Part shown: in pieces, positions 1-5,465 of the stretch
Layout: each line of letters opens with the position of its first letter
Position numbering within the stretch: the first letter of the stretch is position 1
Origin: an uncultured Anaerosolibacter sp.
Lineage (GTDB): Bacteria; Bacillota_A; Clostridia; Peptostreptococcales; Thermotaleaceae
Length of the DNA: 6,430 nt
NCBI GenBank assembly: GCA_937948705.1
Contig: CALECF010000019.1
Location: forward strand, 1-6,430
Direction of reading: 5' to 3'
Notes under the pieces: model-generated
The model's input: only the letters and a program-made list of their open reading frames with translations
Databases searched by the model: none
Told to the model about the DNA's origin: nothing
Made by a program: the position numbers and the translations under genes

Positions 1-807
1 CCCTATTTCGAAAAATCCATTAAAGAGAAAGAGGCAAAGGAGCAGCAGCAAAAACAAGAATCAGCACAACAAACCATAGCCCAAGGCGGTGGACAAGGCG
101 GCGGACAAGGTGGCAATCAGGGTGGTGGTGAACAAGCACAACAGGGTGAAAGTGGTCAACAGGAACCCCCACAACCCCAGCCCAAAACTTTAGGAGATGT
201 GATTCTAACAGAAGTACTATTACGTGAAAAAACAGGCGGCGATGACAATCAGATGCAAAAACCTCCTGAAAATATTACAGAGACCTGGAAAGAAATCAAT
301 ACAACGATTAAAGCCATCCATGATAAATGGAATGTGTTAGAACCGGTTTTAATTGAAGAAAATATACCTCCAGAAACCATCACTGGATTTGAAAATACCC
401 TAGATACACTTACATCCCATGGTATGCAAAATAAATATTTTGAAACGCTGTCAACGGCAAACCTACTTACTTCCCATCTACCAAAGTTCATGGGGAATTT
501 TAAAAAGGATGTTCCCCCTGCGGTATTTTCGTTAAAGTTTCTTGTTAGAAATGTGGTGATCACAGCTGCCTCAGAAAATTATCAAGGAGCACAAGAAAGC
601 TTGAATAAAATAAAAGAACAATCTCAGGGTGTAAAATCAAAATTAATAGAAAAAAAAGCAAAATCAACAGCAGATAAGTTTGATGCCTCCGTATCAAACC
701 TAGAAAAATCTATTAAAAAAAAGGACTTGAACCTTGTGAAAATTAATGCCAGTATTGTAATGAAAAATGTAGGCTTAATGCGCGACGACCTAGCTGGCTC
801 AATATAA
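1..807 (+). CDS. Hypothetical protein, 3' part only; Gly/Gln-rich linker plus helical C-terminal domain
   Basis: The reading frame is open from the first base to the TAA at 805-807, so the 5' end lies outside the window; 268 residues are visible. Residues 1-28 are charged and Gln-rich, about 29-44 are a GGGQ-type repeat, and about 45-62 are rich in Gln and Pro: a flexible linker. Residues about 63-268 form a domain that looks almost all alpha-helical, with many Lys, Glu, Asn and Thr, two Trp and no Cys. Its last ~70 residues are Lys-rich and coiled-coil-like, ending in a run of aliphatic and charged residues. No catalytic motif or transmembrane segment is visible. A linker of this kind between domains is common in secreted or lipid-anchored Firmicute proteins, but the N-terminus that would show a signal peptide is missing. 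A GTG at 199 is in frame, but AGGAG lies only 2 bases before it and the frame continues upstream, so I do not use it as a start. I do not recognise the family. Confidence 0.85.
   Translation, partial: PYFEKSIKEKEAKEQQQKQESAQQTIAQGGGQGGGQGGNQGGGEQAQQGESGQQEPPQPQPKTLGDVILTEVLLREKTGGDDNQMQKPPENITETWKEINTTIKAIHDKWNVLEPVLIEENIPPETITGFENTLDTLTSHGMQNKYFETLSTANLLTSHLPKFMGNFKKDVPPAVFSLKFLVRNVVITAASENYQGAQESLNKIKEQSQGVKSKLIEKKAKSTADKFDASVSNLEKSIKKKDLNLVKINASIVMKNVGLMRDDLAGSI
85..132 (+). repeat. Four tandem 12-bp units coding for GGGQ-like tetrapeptides
   Basis: Four in-frame 12-base units starting at 85, 97, 109 and 121 encode GGGQ, GGGQ, GGNQ and GGGE. The first two units differ by one third-position base (GGCGGTGGACAA and GGCGGCGGACAA); the last two are more diverged. 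The unit length is a multiple of three, so copy-number change would lengthen or shorten the linker without breaking the frame. Confidence 0.8.
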
Positions 808-838
808 AAAAGCATCATAACTATTATGATGCTTTTTT
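806..838. terminator. Bidirectional hairpin terminator between convergent genes
   Basis: A perfect 15-bp stem, 806-820 against 824-838, with a 3-base loop (CTA). The arms begin with six A and end with six T, so it can terminate transcription from either side. The left arm starts inside the TAA stop codon of the upstream gene. It would also serve the HD-GYP gene arriving on the minus strand, although that gene stops 132 bases away. Confidence 0.85.
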
Positions 839-852
839 ATATAAAAAGCAAA

Positions 853-940
853 ACAGGAGTCATAGAGAAAGGTCCTAAAATTCCACTAGTACTAAAAAAC
901 TTGGACTAATCCTGCGGTTTCGCTCTCTCTATAATCCTGT
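853..940. other. Imperfect inverted-repeat element, possible structured RNA or small palindromic repeat
   Basis: The ends of this 88-base block are complementary: A853-A858 pairs with 935-940 (6 bp) and 862-868 with 926-932 (7 bp), separated by a small internal loop. Inside are a possible 5-bp helix (871-875 with 903-907, one G-T pair) and a 3-bp hairpin with loop GTTT (914-916 with 921-923). The result would be a three-way junction. There is no T tract after either end, so it is not a simple terminator. It lies in the 3' untranslated region of the HD-GYP gene. It matches no riboswitch or RNA family that I know. A small non-autonomous repeat (MITE-like) would also fit, but I see no target-site duplication. 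Confidence 0.45.
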
Positions 941-970
941 CTAATTTTATTATTTGTTCTCTTCTATAGA

Positions 971-2035
971 TTATTCATCACAAATTTCTTCTATGAATAC
1001 AGTGAACTTTTTTTGTAAATCAATTTCTTCGAATTCACAATTGCTGTCTGGGTTTTGGTCCCTTAAAATTCTAACAATTGGCCTTGTAGGGGAATATTGG
1101 TTATTATCCATCACAATTCCCCTTTGCTTTGTATTTAAACGTACGATCGTTCCAACAGGGTATATGGCAACATGATTTAAAAACAACTTTACAATGTTGT
1201 AGTCAAAATTATAATCTCCAGTAGATACTAAGTATTCGATTGCCTTATCCGGAGAAACCTTTTTCTTATATTCGCAGTTAGACGTCATCGCATCATAGGT
1301 ATCTGCAATGGCAACAATTTTAGCAAATTCATGGATTTCATCTCCCTTTTTTCCATAGGGATATCCAGTACCATCAATCCGTTCATGATGCATCAATGAA
1401 ATTCCTCTTGAAAGCGTACTGATATTTCCATGTCTCTTTAGGATTTCATAACCAAGTTCCGTATGTTTCTTCATGATTTTGATCTCGTCTTCTTCTAGCC
1501 TTTCGGGCTTGTTTAAGATTTCTAATGGAATCTCTGTTTTCCCAATATCATGTAATATTGCCCCTATTCCTAAATCCCTTAGCTGCAGTTGATTATAACC
1601 TAGTGTTTTTCCTATAACGATGGAAATCACTGCCACATTAACAGAGTGGGCAAAAATATATTCATCAAGACTCCTCAAATCTGTCAGATTGATCATGATA
1701 TTTTTATTTGACAGCAAGTCATCCACAATCCGATTGACAATTTCACTCACAAGGGGCACATCAAAGCTTTTTTTGAGCTTTAAATCACGGAATACTTGAT
1801 AAATCGTAGTTTTTGCTGCAATTCTTGTCTGATCATCGATGATATCCCTTATATGTATATCCTTAGAAATCCCATCTTCTATGTAAATCTCGCTAAGACC
1901 GATTTCTTTTAATCTATCAATATAGCCTCCTGTCAGCTTTACTCCTCCCGCCAACAATACTTTTCCTTTACAGGAGTATATCCCCTTTGCTAAGATCATT
2001 CCAGACATTACATTTTTCAAATTGATTCGTCTCAT
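971..2035 (-). CDS. HD-GYP domain protein, probable cyclic-di-GMP phosphodiesterase
   Basis: HD-GYP proteins usually hydrolyse the second messenger cyclic-di-GMP to pGpG or GMP; this one looks cytoplasmic. It has 354 residues in three parts. Residues 1-~65 form a small N-terminal domain of the kind often found before clostridial HD-GYP domains (MILAKGIY, then VYIE-like IYIED). The HD-GYP core spans about 110-285, and the C-terminal ~70 residues carry a YPVGTIVRLN motif. Expected metal ligands are present: H130, H162-D163 with K166, H191, H216-H217 and D245 (in ADTYDAMTS). The signature DGTGYP is at 221-226. The residue four before H130 is Tyr rather than Glu, which suggests a two-metal rather than a three-metal site (inference). 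There is no receiver, GGDEF or transmembrane segment, so the input signal is not evident. The ATG at 2033-2035 follows GGGAG (2046-2050) at 10 bases and GGAG (2040-2043) at 4 bases. I found no convincing promoter in the 169-base gap to the divergent gene. Confidence 0.92.
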   Translation of the reverse strand: MRRINLKNVMSGMILAKGIYSCKGKVLLAGGVKLTGGYIDRLKEIGLSEIYIEDGISKDIHIRDIIDDQTRIAAKTTIYQVFRDLKLKKSFDVPLVSEIVNRIVDDLLSNKNIMINLTDLRSLDEYIFAHSVNVAVISIVIGKTLGYNQLQLRDLGIGAILHDIGKTEIPLEILNKPERLEEDEIKIMKKHTELGYEILKRHGNISTLSRGISLMHHERIDGTGYPYGKKGDEIHEFAKIVAIADTYDAMTSNCEYKKKVSPDKAIEYLVSTGDYNFDYNIVKLFLNHVAIYPVGTIVRLNTKQRGIVMDNNQYSPTRPIVRILRDQNPDSNCEFEEIDLQKKFTVFIEEICDE

Positions 2036-2143
2036 AGGACTCCAGCTCCCATATCAATATAACTTTATCTATGGTAATGAATACGCTATAGATTTGATTT
2101 TTCCTGCACTAAAAAAGTACTATATTTTTTCCTGATTCCATCC

Positions 2144-2171
2144 TGAATTACCGTTCTAGTGAATATATAAT
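2144..2171 (+). promoter_or_regulatory. Probable sigma-A promoter of the YdcZ-family gene
   Basis: A perfect TATAAT lies at 2166-2171, 33 bases before the start codon. With a 16-base spacer the -35 would be TGAATT at 2144-2149, a poor match to TTGACA. The call rests mainly on the -10. Confidence 0.45.
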
Positions 2172-2204
2172 AATTGGGGAATAATTTGAAAGGAGTATGA
2201 GCCG

Positions 2205-2636
2205 ATGAATGAATCTCTTGCTTTAATATTTGCTGTTCTTGCTGGAATTTTTACCACACTAGAAGCAAGTATTAATGCCAAGCTTGGAAGAATCGTAACG
2301 CCTAAAATCGCTACCCTCCATAATCTCGTTACAGGTGTATTGGTTATATTGATTGCAAATATTTTAAAAGGAACCATTCATCAATACCGCAAAATTCTTC
2401 ATGTGGACCCACAGCTACTCGTTGGGGGTATCTTTGGTACTTTTATTGTATACTTTATTACCAAAGCAATTCCAAAGTTAGGTATCGCCACTACACTAAC
2501 GATTATTGTGGCTTCACAAGTCATCAGCGGTCTCTTTATAGATATATTTATTTCCAAACAGGATCAATTGGATTGGTATAAGTGTCTAGGAATTCTTCTT
2601 CTTCTTATGGGTACCTATTTCACAGTAAAACGATAA
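2205..2636 (+). CDS. Small DMT-superfamily membrane protein, YdcZ/DUF606 type
   Basis: This is a 143-residue integral membrane protein with about five hydrophobic segments, near residues 5-23, 37-54, 70-89, 93-115 and 126-141. Length, topology and the glycine- and threonine-bearing first helix followed by an ASINAKLG-type loop match the YdcZ (DUF606) family. That family belongs to the drug/metabolite transporter superfamily and is related to small multidrug-resistance proteins. Members are half-size transporters thought to work as dimers; the substrate is unknown. Its role here cannot be deduced: neighbours are an HD-GYP gene (divergent) and nadE (convergent). The ATG at 2205 follows GAAAGGAG (2188-2195) at 9 bases, a strong ribosome binding site. 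It is apparently transcribed alone. Confidence 0.85.
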   Translation: MNESLALIFAVLAGIFTTLEASINAKLGRIVTPKIATLHNLVTGVLVILIANILKGTIHQYRKILHVDPQLLVGGIFGTFIVYFITKAIPKLGIATTLTIIVASQVISGLFIDIFISKQDQLDWYKCLGILLLLMGTYFTVKR

Positions 2637-2670
2637 AACACACCTCTTCCATTTTAAAAGGTGTGTTTTA
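2634..2670. terminator. Bidirectional hairpin terminator shared by the YdcZ-family gene and nadE
   Basis: A perfect 12-bp stem, 2634-2645 against 2659-2670, with a 13-base loop. The arms are TAAAACACACCT and its complement. The first three bases of the left arm are the TAA stop of the YdcZ-family gene. Four T end the stem on either strand, with ATATTT following on the plus strand. The nadE stop is 26 bases beyond on the other side. Confidence 0.8.
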
Positions 2671-2695
2671 TATTTGAACCACGCTATATAACTTA

Positions 2696-3451
2696 CTAGA
2701 ATACAGGAGGACCATCGGGCATTCTTCGCTTATGCTCAGAACGCTTATGGAGCCTTTCAATAATCTCACGATCTCGTTCAGGAATCTCCTTTCCCTCTAA
2801 CAGACTGTCCACCATTGTATAACTGGTACCCATCTCTAGCTCATCCGTTTGCCCTTCCCATAGTCCCGCACTAGGCGGTCTATCTAACACACTTTGAGGT
2901 ACACCTAAATGCCTAGACCAGGCATACACATCCCTCTTCTTTAAGTGGGTGATCGGCAAAATATCTACCCCACCATCACCATACTTTGTAAAGTATCCAG
3001 TATACACCTCTGCTGCATTGTCTGTTCCCACGACTAAATAGTTTAGTGCATTTGCTACGCTATATAAAGTGCTCATCCGAAGTCGTGCTCTCAAATTAGC
3101 ATCGCTCAAACGAAGGTTATGTCCTGCACCCTTTAGAAGTTCTTCGCCTAATGCCCTGGTAACTGTTTGAAACAAGCTATCATGGACTTGCGTTAGCTCC
3201 ACTTCTATGTGCTTGATGCCACATGCTTGTACCACGTCCAAGGCATCTTCTCTATCTTTTGGATTGCTTTTACAGGGCATAATGATCCCCATTGAATCCT
3301 CAGGAAAGGCTTTCTTGATTAAGAATGAAACCAAGGCTGAATCGATTCCCCCAGATATGCCTACGATAAGTCCTTTTGTTCCCGATTGTTTAACTTTTTC
3401 CCTAAGCCAGTCCACAGTTAAATCGATTTTTTCGTCAATACTTCTCTCCAT
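2696..3451 (-). CDS. nadE: NH3-dependent NAD+ synthetase
   Basis: NadE carries out the last step of NAD synthesis, amidating nicotinic acid adenine dinucleotide with ammonia and ATP (giving AMP and PPi) in the cytoplasm; it normally works as a homodimer. The 251-residue length and the absence of an N-terminal nitrilase-like glutaminase domain mark the ammonia-using form. The ATP pyrophosphatase loop SGGIDS is at residues 33-38. The family motif around residues 142-167 (GTDNAAE, then GYFTKYGDG and DILP) is intact. So are NLRARLRM (119-126), PSAGLWEGQTDE (193-204) and the basic C-terminal tail ending KRRMPDGPP. The ATG at 3449-3451 follows GAGAGGGG (3460-3467) at 8 bases. The gene has its own promoter and a dyad over it, and it is separated from cysK upstream by a strong terminator. 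It is therefore probably a single-gene unit. Confidence 0.96.
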   Translation of the reverse strand: MERSIDEKIDLTVDWLREKVKQSGTKGLIVGISGGIDSALVSFLIKKAFPEDSMGIIMPCKSNPKDREDALDVVQACGIKHIEVELTQVHDSLFQTVTRALGEELLKGAGHNLRLSDANLRARLRMSTLYSVANALNYLVVGTDNAAEVYTGYFTKYGDGGVDILPITHLKKRDVYAWSRHLGVPQSVLDRPPSAGLWEGQTDELEMGTSYTMVDSLLEGKEIPERDREIIERLHKRSEHKRRMPDGPPVF

Positions 3452-3510
3452 TACCTTAACCCCTCTCTTCCAATACTAAATGTTGCCAAGGTGTTCTGCT
3501 TATTTTACAT

Positions 3511-3540
3511 ATTATAACATGAAAATCAGCAAATTTTCAT
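3511..3540 (-). promoter_or_regulatory. Probable sigma-A promoter of nadE
   Basis: On the minus strand there is a perfect TATAAT (3511-3516). A -35 candidate ATGAAA (3535-3540, four of six to TTGACA) lies upstream with an 18-base spacer. The predicted transcript start is near 3504, about 50 bases before the nadE ATG. Confidence 0.6.
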
Positions 3541-3541
3541 G
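3518..3541. promoter_or_regulatory. Perfect 9-bp dyad over the nadE -35 region, candidate operator
   Basis: CATGAAAAT (3518-3526) is the exact inverse complement of ATTTTCATG (3533-3541), with a 6-base gap. The dyad covers the -35 hexamer and most of the spacer of the nadE promoter, where a repressor would block RNA polymerase. NAD genes in Firmicutes are often controlled by NiaR or other NAD-metabolism repressors, but I cannot match this site to a known one. Confidence 0.45.
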
Positions 3542-3608
3542 AAGGTACATATTTATTGGATAAGTTTTTTTGATTTTTCACTGTATTACAAGGGTAGATA
3601 TGCAAAAA

Positions 3609-3660
3609 CATAAAAAAGATATGGCAGTTCAGAGCTGTGAACAGCCATATCTTTTTTATG
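3609..3660 (-). terminator. Rho-independent terminator of cysK
   Basis: A long hairpin begins 1 base past the cysK stop. A 17-bp stem (3609-3625 with 3644-3660) is followed by an A-A mismatch, then 5 bp (3627-3631 with 3638-3642) and a 6-base loop. Six T lie in the descending arm on the minus strand, with TTTTTG soon after. It isolates nadE from cysK read-through. Confidence 0.85.
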
Positions 3661-3661
3661 T

Positions 3662-4585
3662 TTATTCAATATCGAAGAGTGGCGTACTTAAGTACCGCTC
3701 TCCATAACTCGGAATGATTACAACGATCTTCTTTCCTTTTCCTAAAGCCTTTGCTTTTTGTATAGCTGTGTAGATTGCAGCACCTGAAGAAATTCCTACT
3801 AATATCCCTTCATCCTTTGCCATTTTCCGTGCGAATTCCATGGCCACTTCGTCTTCTACCTGGATAACTTCATCAATTACGTCCATGTTCAATATTTTAG
3901 GCACAAATCCAGCACCAATCCCCTGAATTTTATGTGGACCCGGCTGTCCACCAGAAAGCACAGGAGAATTTTTAGGTTCAACGGCAACTACTTTCACATC
4001 TTGAATCTCATGCTTAATCACTTCACCAATTCCTGTAATACTCCCACCTGTGCCTACACCGGCAACCAACATATCAAACTGACGATCCATTTGATCTAAT
4101 ATTTCTCTAGCAGTAGTATTTCTATGAGCCTCAGGATTTGAAGGATTTTCAAACTGCTGGGGCATAAAATAATGTGGATTTTCTTTAGATATTTCCACGG
4201 CTTTATCGATCGCACCCCGCATTCCCTTTACCCCTTCAGTTAGCACCAAATCTGCACCAAAAGCCTTTAGCAGTTTTCTTCTTTCCATACTCATCGTCTC
4301 AGGCATTACTAAGATAACCTTATACCCCTTCGCTGCAGCGATCATCGCTAAACCAATCCCTGTATTTCCACTGGTAGGCTCAATAATTACAGAACCCGGT
4401 TTCAGCTTTCCTTCCTTCTCTGCTGATTCAATCATGCTTAAAGCAATACGATCCTTAACACTGCTCCCCGGGTTAAAGAATTCAAGTTTTGCATAAATGG
4501 CAGCATCCTCATCCCCTACTAATTTATTTAATTTTACCATTGGTGTATTTCCAATCAATTCTATAATACTATTTGCAACCTTCAT
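3662..4585 (-). CDS. cysK: Cysteine synthase A (O-acetylserine sulfhydrylase)
   Basis: CysK makes L-cysteine and acetate from O-acetylserine and sulfide, using pyridoxal phosphate (PLP), in the cytoplasm. The 307-residue length is typical. The PLP-binding lysine is K44 in NPGSSVKDR (38-46). TSGNTG (71-76) forms the substrate loop. VGTGGS (177-182) is the PLP phosphate loop, with Ser where many homologues have Thr. S267 in GISSGAA would contact the pyridine nitrogen. The [11 protein letters not shown]-terminal motif is at 292-301. There is no CBS regulatory domain, and GTGGS with GISSGA fits CysK better than cystathionine beta-synthase. The ATG at 4583-4585 follows GGAGG (4593-4597) at 7 bases. 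The gene has its own promoter and terminator, a leader of only about 40 bases (too short for a T-box), and a divergent TSUP transporter pair upstream. Confidence 0.95.
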   Translation of the reverse strand: MKVANSIIELIGNTPMVKLNKLVGDEDAAIYAKLEFFNPGSSVKDRIALSMIESAEKEGKLKPGSVIIEPTSGNTGIGLAMIAAAKGYKVILVMPETMSMERRKLLKAFGADLVLTEGVKGMRGAIDKAVEISKENPHYFMPQQFENPSNPEAHRNTTAREILDQMDRQFDMLVAGVGTGGSITGIGEVIKHEIQDVKVVAVEPKNSPVLSGGQPGPHKIQGIGAGFVPKILNMDVIDEVIQVEDEVAMEFARKMAKDEGILVGISSGAAIYTAIQKAKALGKGKKIVVIIPSYGERYLSTPLFDIE

Positions 4586-4610
4586 TACATAACCTCCATT
4601 TCATACTTTT

Positions 4611-4623
4611 CTTATCGGAATTC
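4611..4623. promoter_or_regulatory. Possible sulfur-repressor site at the cysK transcript start
   Basis: The sequence CTTATCGGAATTC lies at the predicted cysK start of transcription. From memory, CymR-type cysteine repressor sites in Firmicutes contain a GGAAT half-site in a similar AT-rich setting. Only that half matches here. The position suits a repressor, but the call is weak. Confidence 0.22.
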
Positions 4624-4631
4624 ATGGTATT

Positions 4632-4660
4632 ATTTTATGCTATTTTATTTTATATGTCAA
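4632..4660 (-). promoter_or_regulatory. Strong sigma-A promoter of cysK
   Basis: On the minus strand there is a perfect -35 TTGACA (4655-4660), a 17-base spacer and -10 TAAAAT (4632-4637, five of six). The predicted transcript start is near 4625, giving a leader of about 40 bases. Confidence 0.82.
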
Positions 4661-4671
4661 CATACTAATAA

Positions 4672-4700
4672 AAATACTTTCATTGTTCAAACTATATAAT
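4672..4700 (+). promoter_or_regulatory. Probable promoter of the split TSUP operon
   Basis: A perfect TATAAT at 4695-4700 sits 31 bases before the start codon at 4732. A 17-base spacer puts the -35 at 4672-4677 (AAATAC), which does not resemble TTGACA. A weak -35 suggests an activator or low basal expression. It lies back to back with the cysK promoter, the two -35 regions being about 11 bases apart. Confidence 0.45.
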
Positions 4701-4720
4701 AGTGACAAATTGAAAACAAT
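4682..4720. promoter_or_regulatory. Inverted repeat straddling the TSUP -10 box, candidate operator
   Basis: ATTGTTCAA (4682-4690) and TTGAAAACAAT (4710-4720) are inverse complements apart from two extra A in the right arm. The -10 box (4695-4700) lies between them. A smaller nested hairpin, AATTG-AAAA-CAATT (4708-4721), overlaps the right arm just before the ribosome binding site. Confidence 0.35.
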
Positions 4721-4721
4721 T

Positions 4722-4726
4722 GGGGG
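4722..4726 (+). promoter_or_regulatory. Ribosome binding site that fixes the first TSUP start at ATG 4732
   Basis: GGGGG (4722-4726), followed by A4727, ends 5 bases before the ATG at 4732-4734. An in-frame TTG at 4720 would overlap this site and has no purine-rich site upstream, so the ATG is preferred. Confidence 0.6.
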
Positions 4727-4731
4727 ATCTA

Positions 4732-5094
4732 ATGGAAAAAAAATCTTTTTCTTTTAAAATAGTCTTGTTAGGTTTGATTACGGGAATCATTAATGGGCTC
4801 TTCGGTGCAGGTGGTGGAACCATTTTAGTACCTGGTATGTTCTTTCTCCTAGGTGTGAGTCAACATAAATCTCATGCCACAGCCATCGCAATTATTCTCC
4901 CACTGGCTTTGGTTAGCGCTTTCATTTATGTGAAACATGGGATCATCGCTTGGGATGTAACTTTTAAGGTTATCCTAGGCGGCGTCGTCGGAAGTTATAT
5001 CGGTGCCAGGTTATTTTCAAGAATTTCTGATCACTTACTCCGAAAGGTTTTTGGTGTTTTTATGATTATTGCCGCAATAAGGATGGTGTTGTAA
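4732..5094 (+). CDS. TauE/SafE (TSUP) family membrane protein, N-terminal half-length subunit
   Basis: TSUP proteins are membrane transporters, in several cases exporters of sulfite, sulfoacetate or related anions. They normally have about 240-270 residues and consist of two similar halves. This gene encodes only the first half, at 120 residues. The family signature is present at residues 21-36 (NGLFGAGGGTILVPGM). Hydrophobic segments lie near 8-24, 31-42, 50-67, 79-95 and 103-120. A second family-like stretch, GGVVGSYIGARL, is at 83-94, followed by LLRKVFGVFMII. The TAA stop overlaps the ATG of the next gene by one base, so the two are almost certainly translated together. The divergent neighbour is cysK, which suggests a sulfur compound as substrate (inference). 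The substrate itself cannot be read from sequence. Confidence 0.85.
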   Translation: MEKKSFSFKIVLLGLITGIINGLFGAGGGTILVPGMFFLLGVSQHKSHATAIAIILPLALVSAFIYVKHGIIAWDVTFKVILGGVVGSYIGARLFSRISDHLLRKVFGVFMIIAAIRMVL

Positions 5095-5456
5095 TGCTTT
5101 TGATTCTTATTGGTTTATTTTCAGGAATAATCGGTGCAATGGGCATTGGAGGAGGAACCATTTTAATTCCCGCCCTTATCATTTTTACAACACTGACCCA
5201 GCAACAGGCACAAAGTGTAAATCTAATTTCTTTCCTTCCTGTAGCTGTAGTAGCACTCATCACCCATTTTAAAAATAAAAACATTGAAGTCAAACTTTGT
5301 CTTCCATTGATTTTCTTAGGTATACTCGGCGCCATAGGAGGTTCTTTCCTAGCAGTAAATCTACCTCCGGAACTGCTGCGAAGACTTTTTGGTGCTTTTC
5401 TTTTTTTAATGGGCCTCTATGAATTCTTTTGGAAAGAAAAAAGCCGTACTAAATAG
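5094..5456 (+). CDS. TauE/SafE (TSUP) family membrane protein, C-terminal half-length subunit
   Basis: This is the second 120-residue half of a TSUP transporter, the same length as its upstream partner and clearly similar to it. Its signature GAMGIGGGTILIPA (14-27) matches GLFGAGGGTILVPG of the partner. GILGAIGGSFLA (76-87) and LLRRLFGAFLFLMG (94-107) align with the equivalent parts. Hydrophobic segments lie near 2-15, 22-34, 44-58, 67-88 and 97-112, before a basic tail. The ATG at 5094 overlaps the previous stop (TAATG). An AAGGA at 5079-5083 lies 10 bases before it, so it can initiate on its own or by coupling. The natural start, intact motifs and ribosome binding site argue for a real two-gene arrangement rather than one gene broken by a frameshift. 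The two products probably form a heteromeric transporter (inference). Its last codons overlap a hairpin that terminates the convergent gene. Confidence 0.85.
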   Translation: MLLILIGLFSGIIGAMGIGGGTILIPALIIFTTLTQQQAQSVNLISFLPVAVVALITHFKNKNIEVKLCLPLIFLGILGAIGGSFLAVNLPPELLRRLFGAFLFLMGLYEFFWKEKSRTK

Positions 5457-5465
5457 TACGACTTT
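5440..5465 (-). terminator. Terminator of the CoA-binding protein gene, overlapping the TSUP 3' end
   Basis: The stem pairs 5445-5450 with 5455-5460 around loop AAAT, then after one C-A mismatch pairs 5440-5443 with 5462-5465. On the minus strand the stem runs into six T (5437-5442), a proper terminator for the gene ending at 5466. On the plus strand the tail is only CTTTCTATC, so termination of the TSUP operon is likely weaker. The TAG stop of the second TSUP gene lies in the loop and right arm. Confidence 0.7.

Noticed and set aside
85..132. CRISPR-like or satellite repeat
   Set aside because: The 12-base units are contiguous, have no spacers and are clearly coding in frame.
199..201. GTG start for a 202-residue gene at 199
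   Set aside because: The frame is open upstream to the window edge with a coherent linker sequence, and AGGAG is only 2 bases from the GTG.
2067..2093. ATCTAT/ATAGAT inverted repeat in the HD-GYP leader, and A6/T6 arms at 2111-2130
   Set aside because: Six-base arms of A and T in AT-rich DNA are expected by chance, and no promoter supports them.
3207..3479. Open frame of 90 codons on the plus strand opposite nadE, and similar frames opposite other genes
   Set aside because: These lie opposite well-conserved genes, have no ribosome binding site or family match, and look like shadows of the real coding strand.
4585..4590. Minimal start-stop ORF (ATGTAA) overlapping the cysK start codon
   Set aside because: Its ATG is only 2 bases from GGAGG, too close for efficient initiation; probably chance.
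4586..4625. T-box or other riboswitch upstream of cysK
   Set aside because: The predicted leader is only about 40 bases, with no T-box sequence and no terminator hairpin.
4720..4731. TTG start at 4720 for the first TSUP gene, adding four residues
   Set aside because: The ribosome binding site GGGGG at 4722-4726 would lie inside that start and nothing suitable lies upstream; the ATG at 4732 fits.
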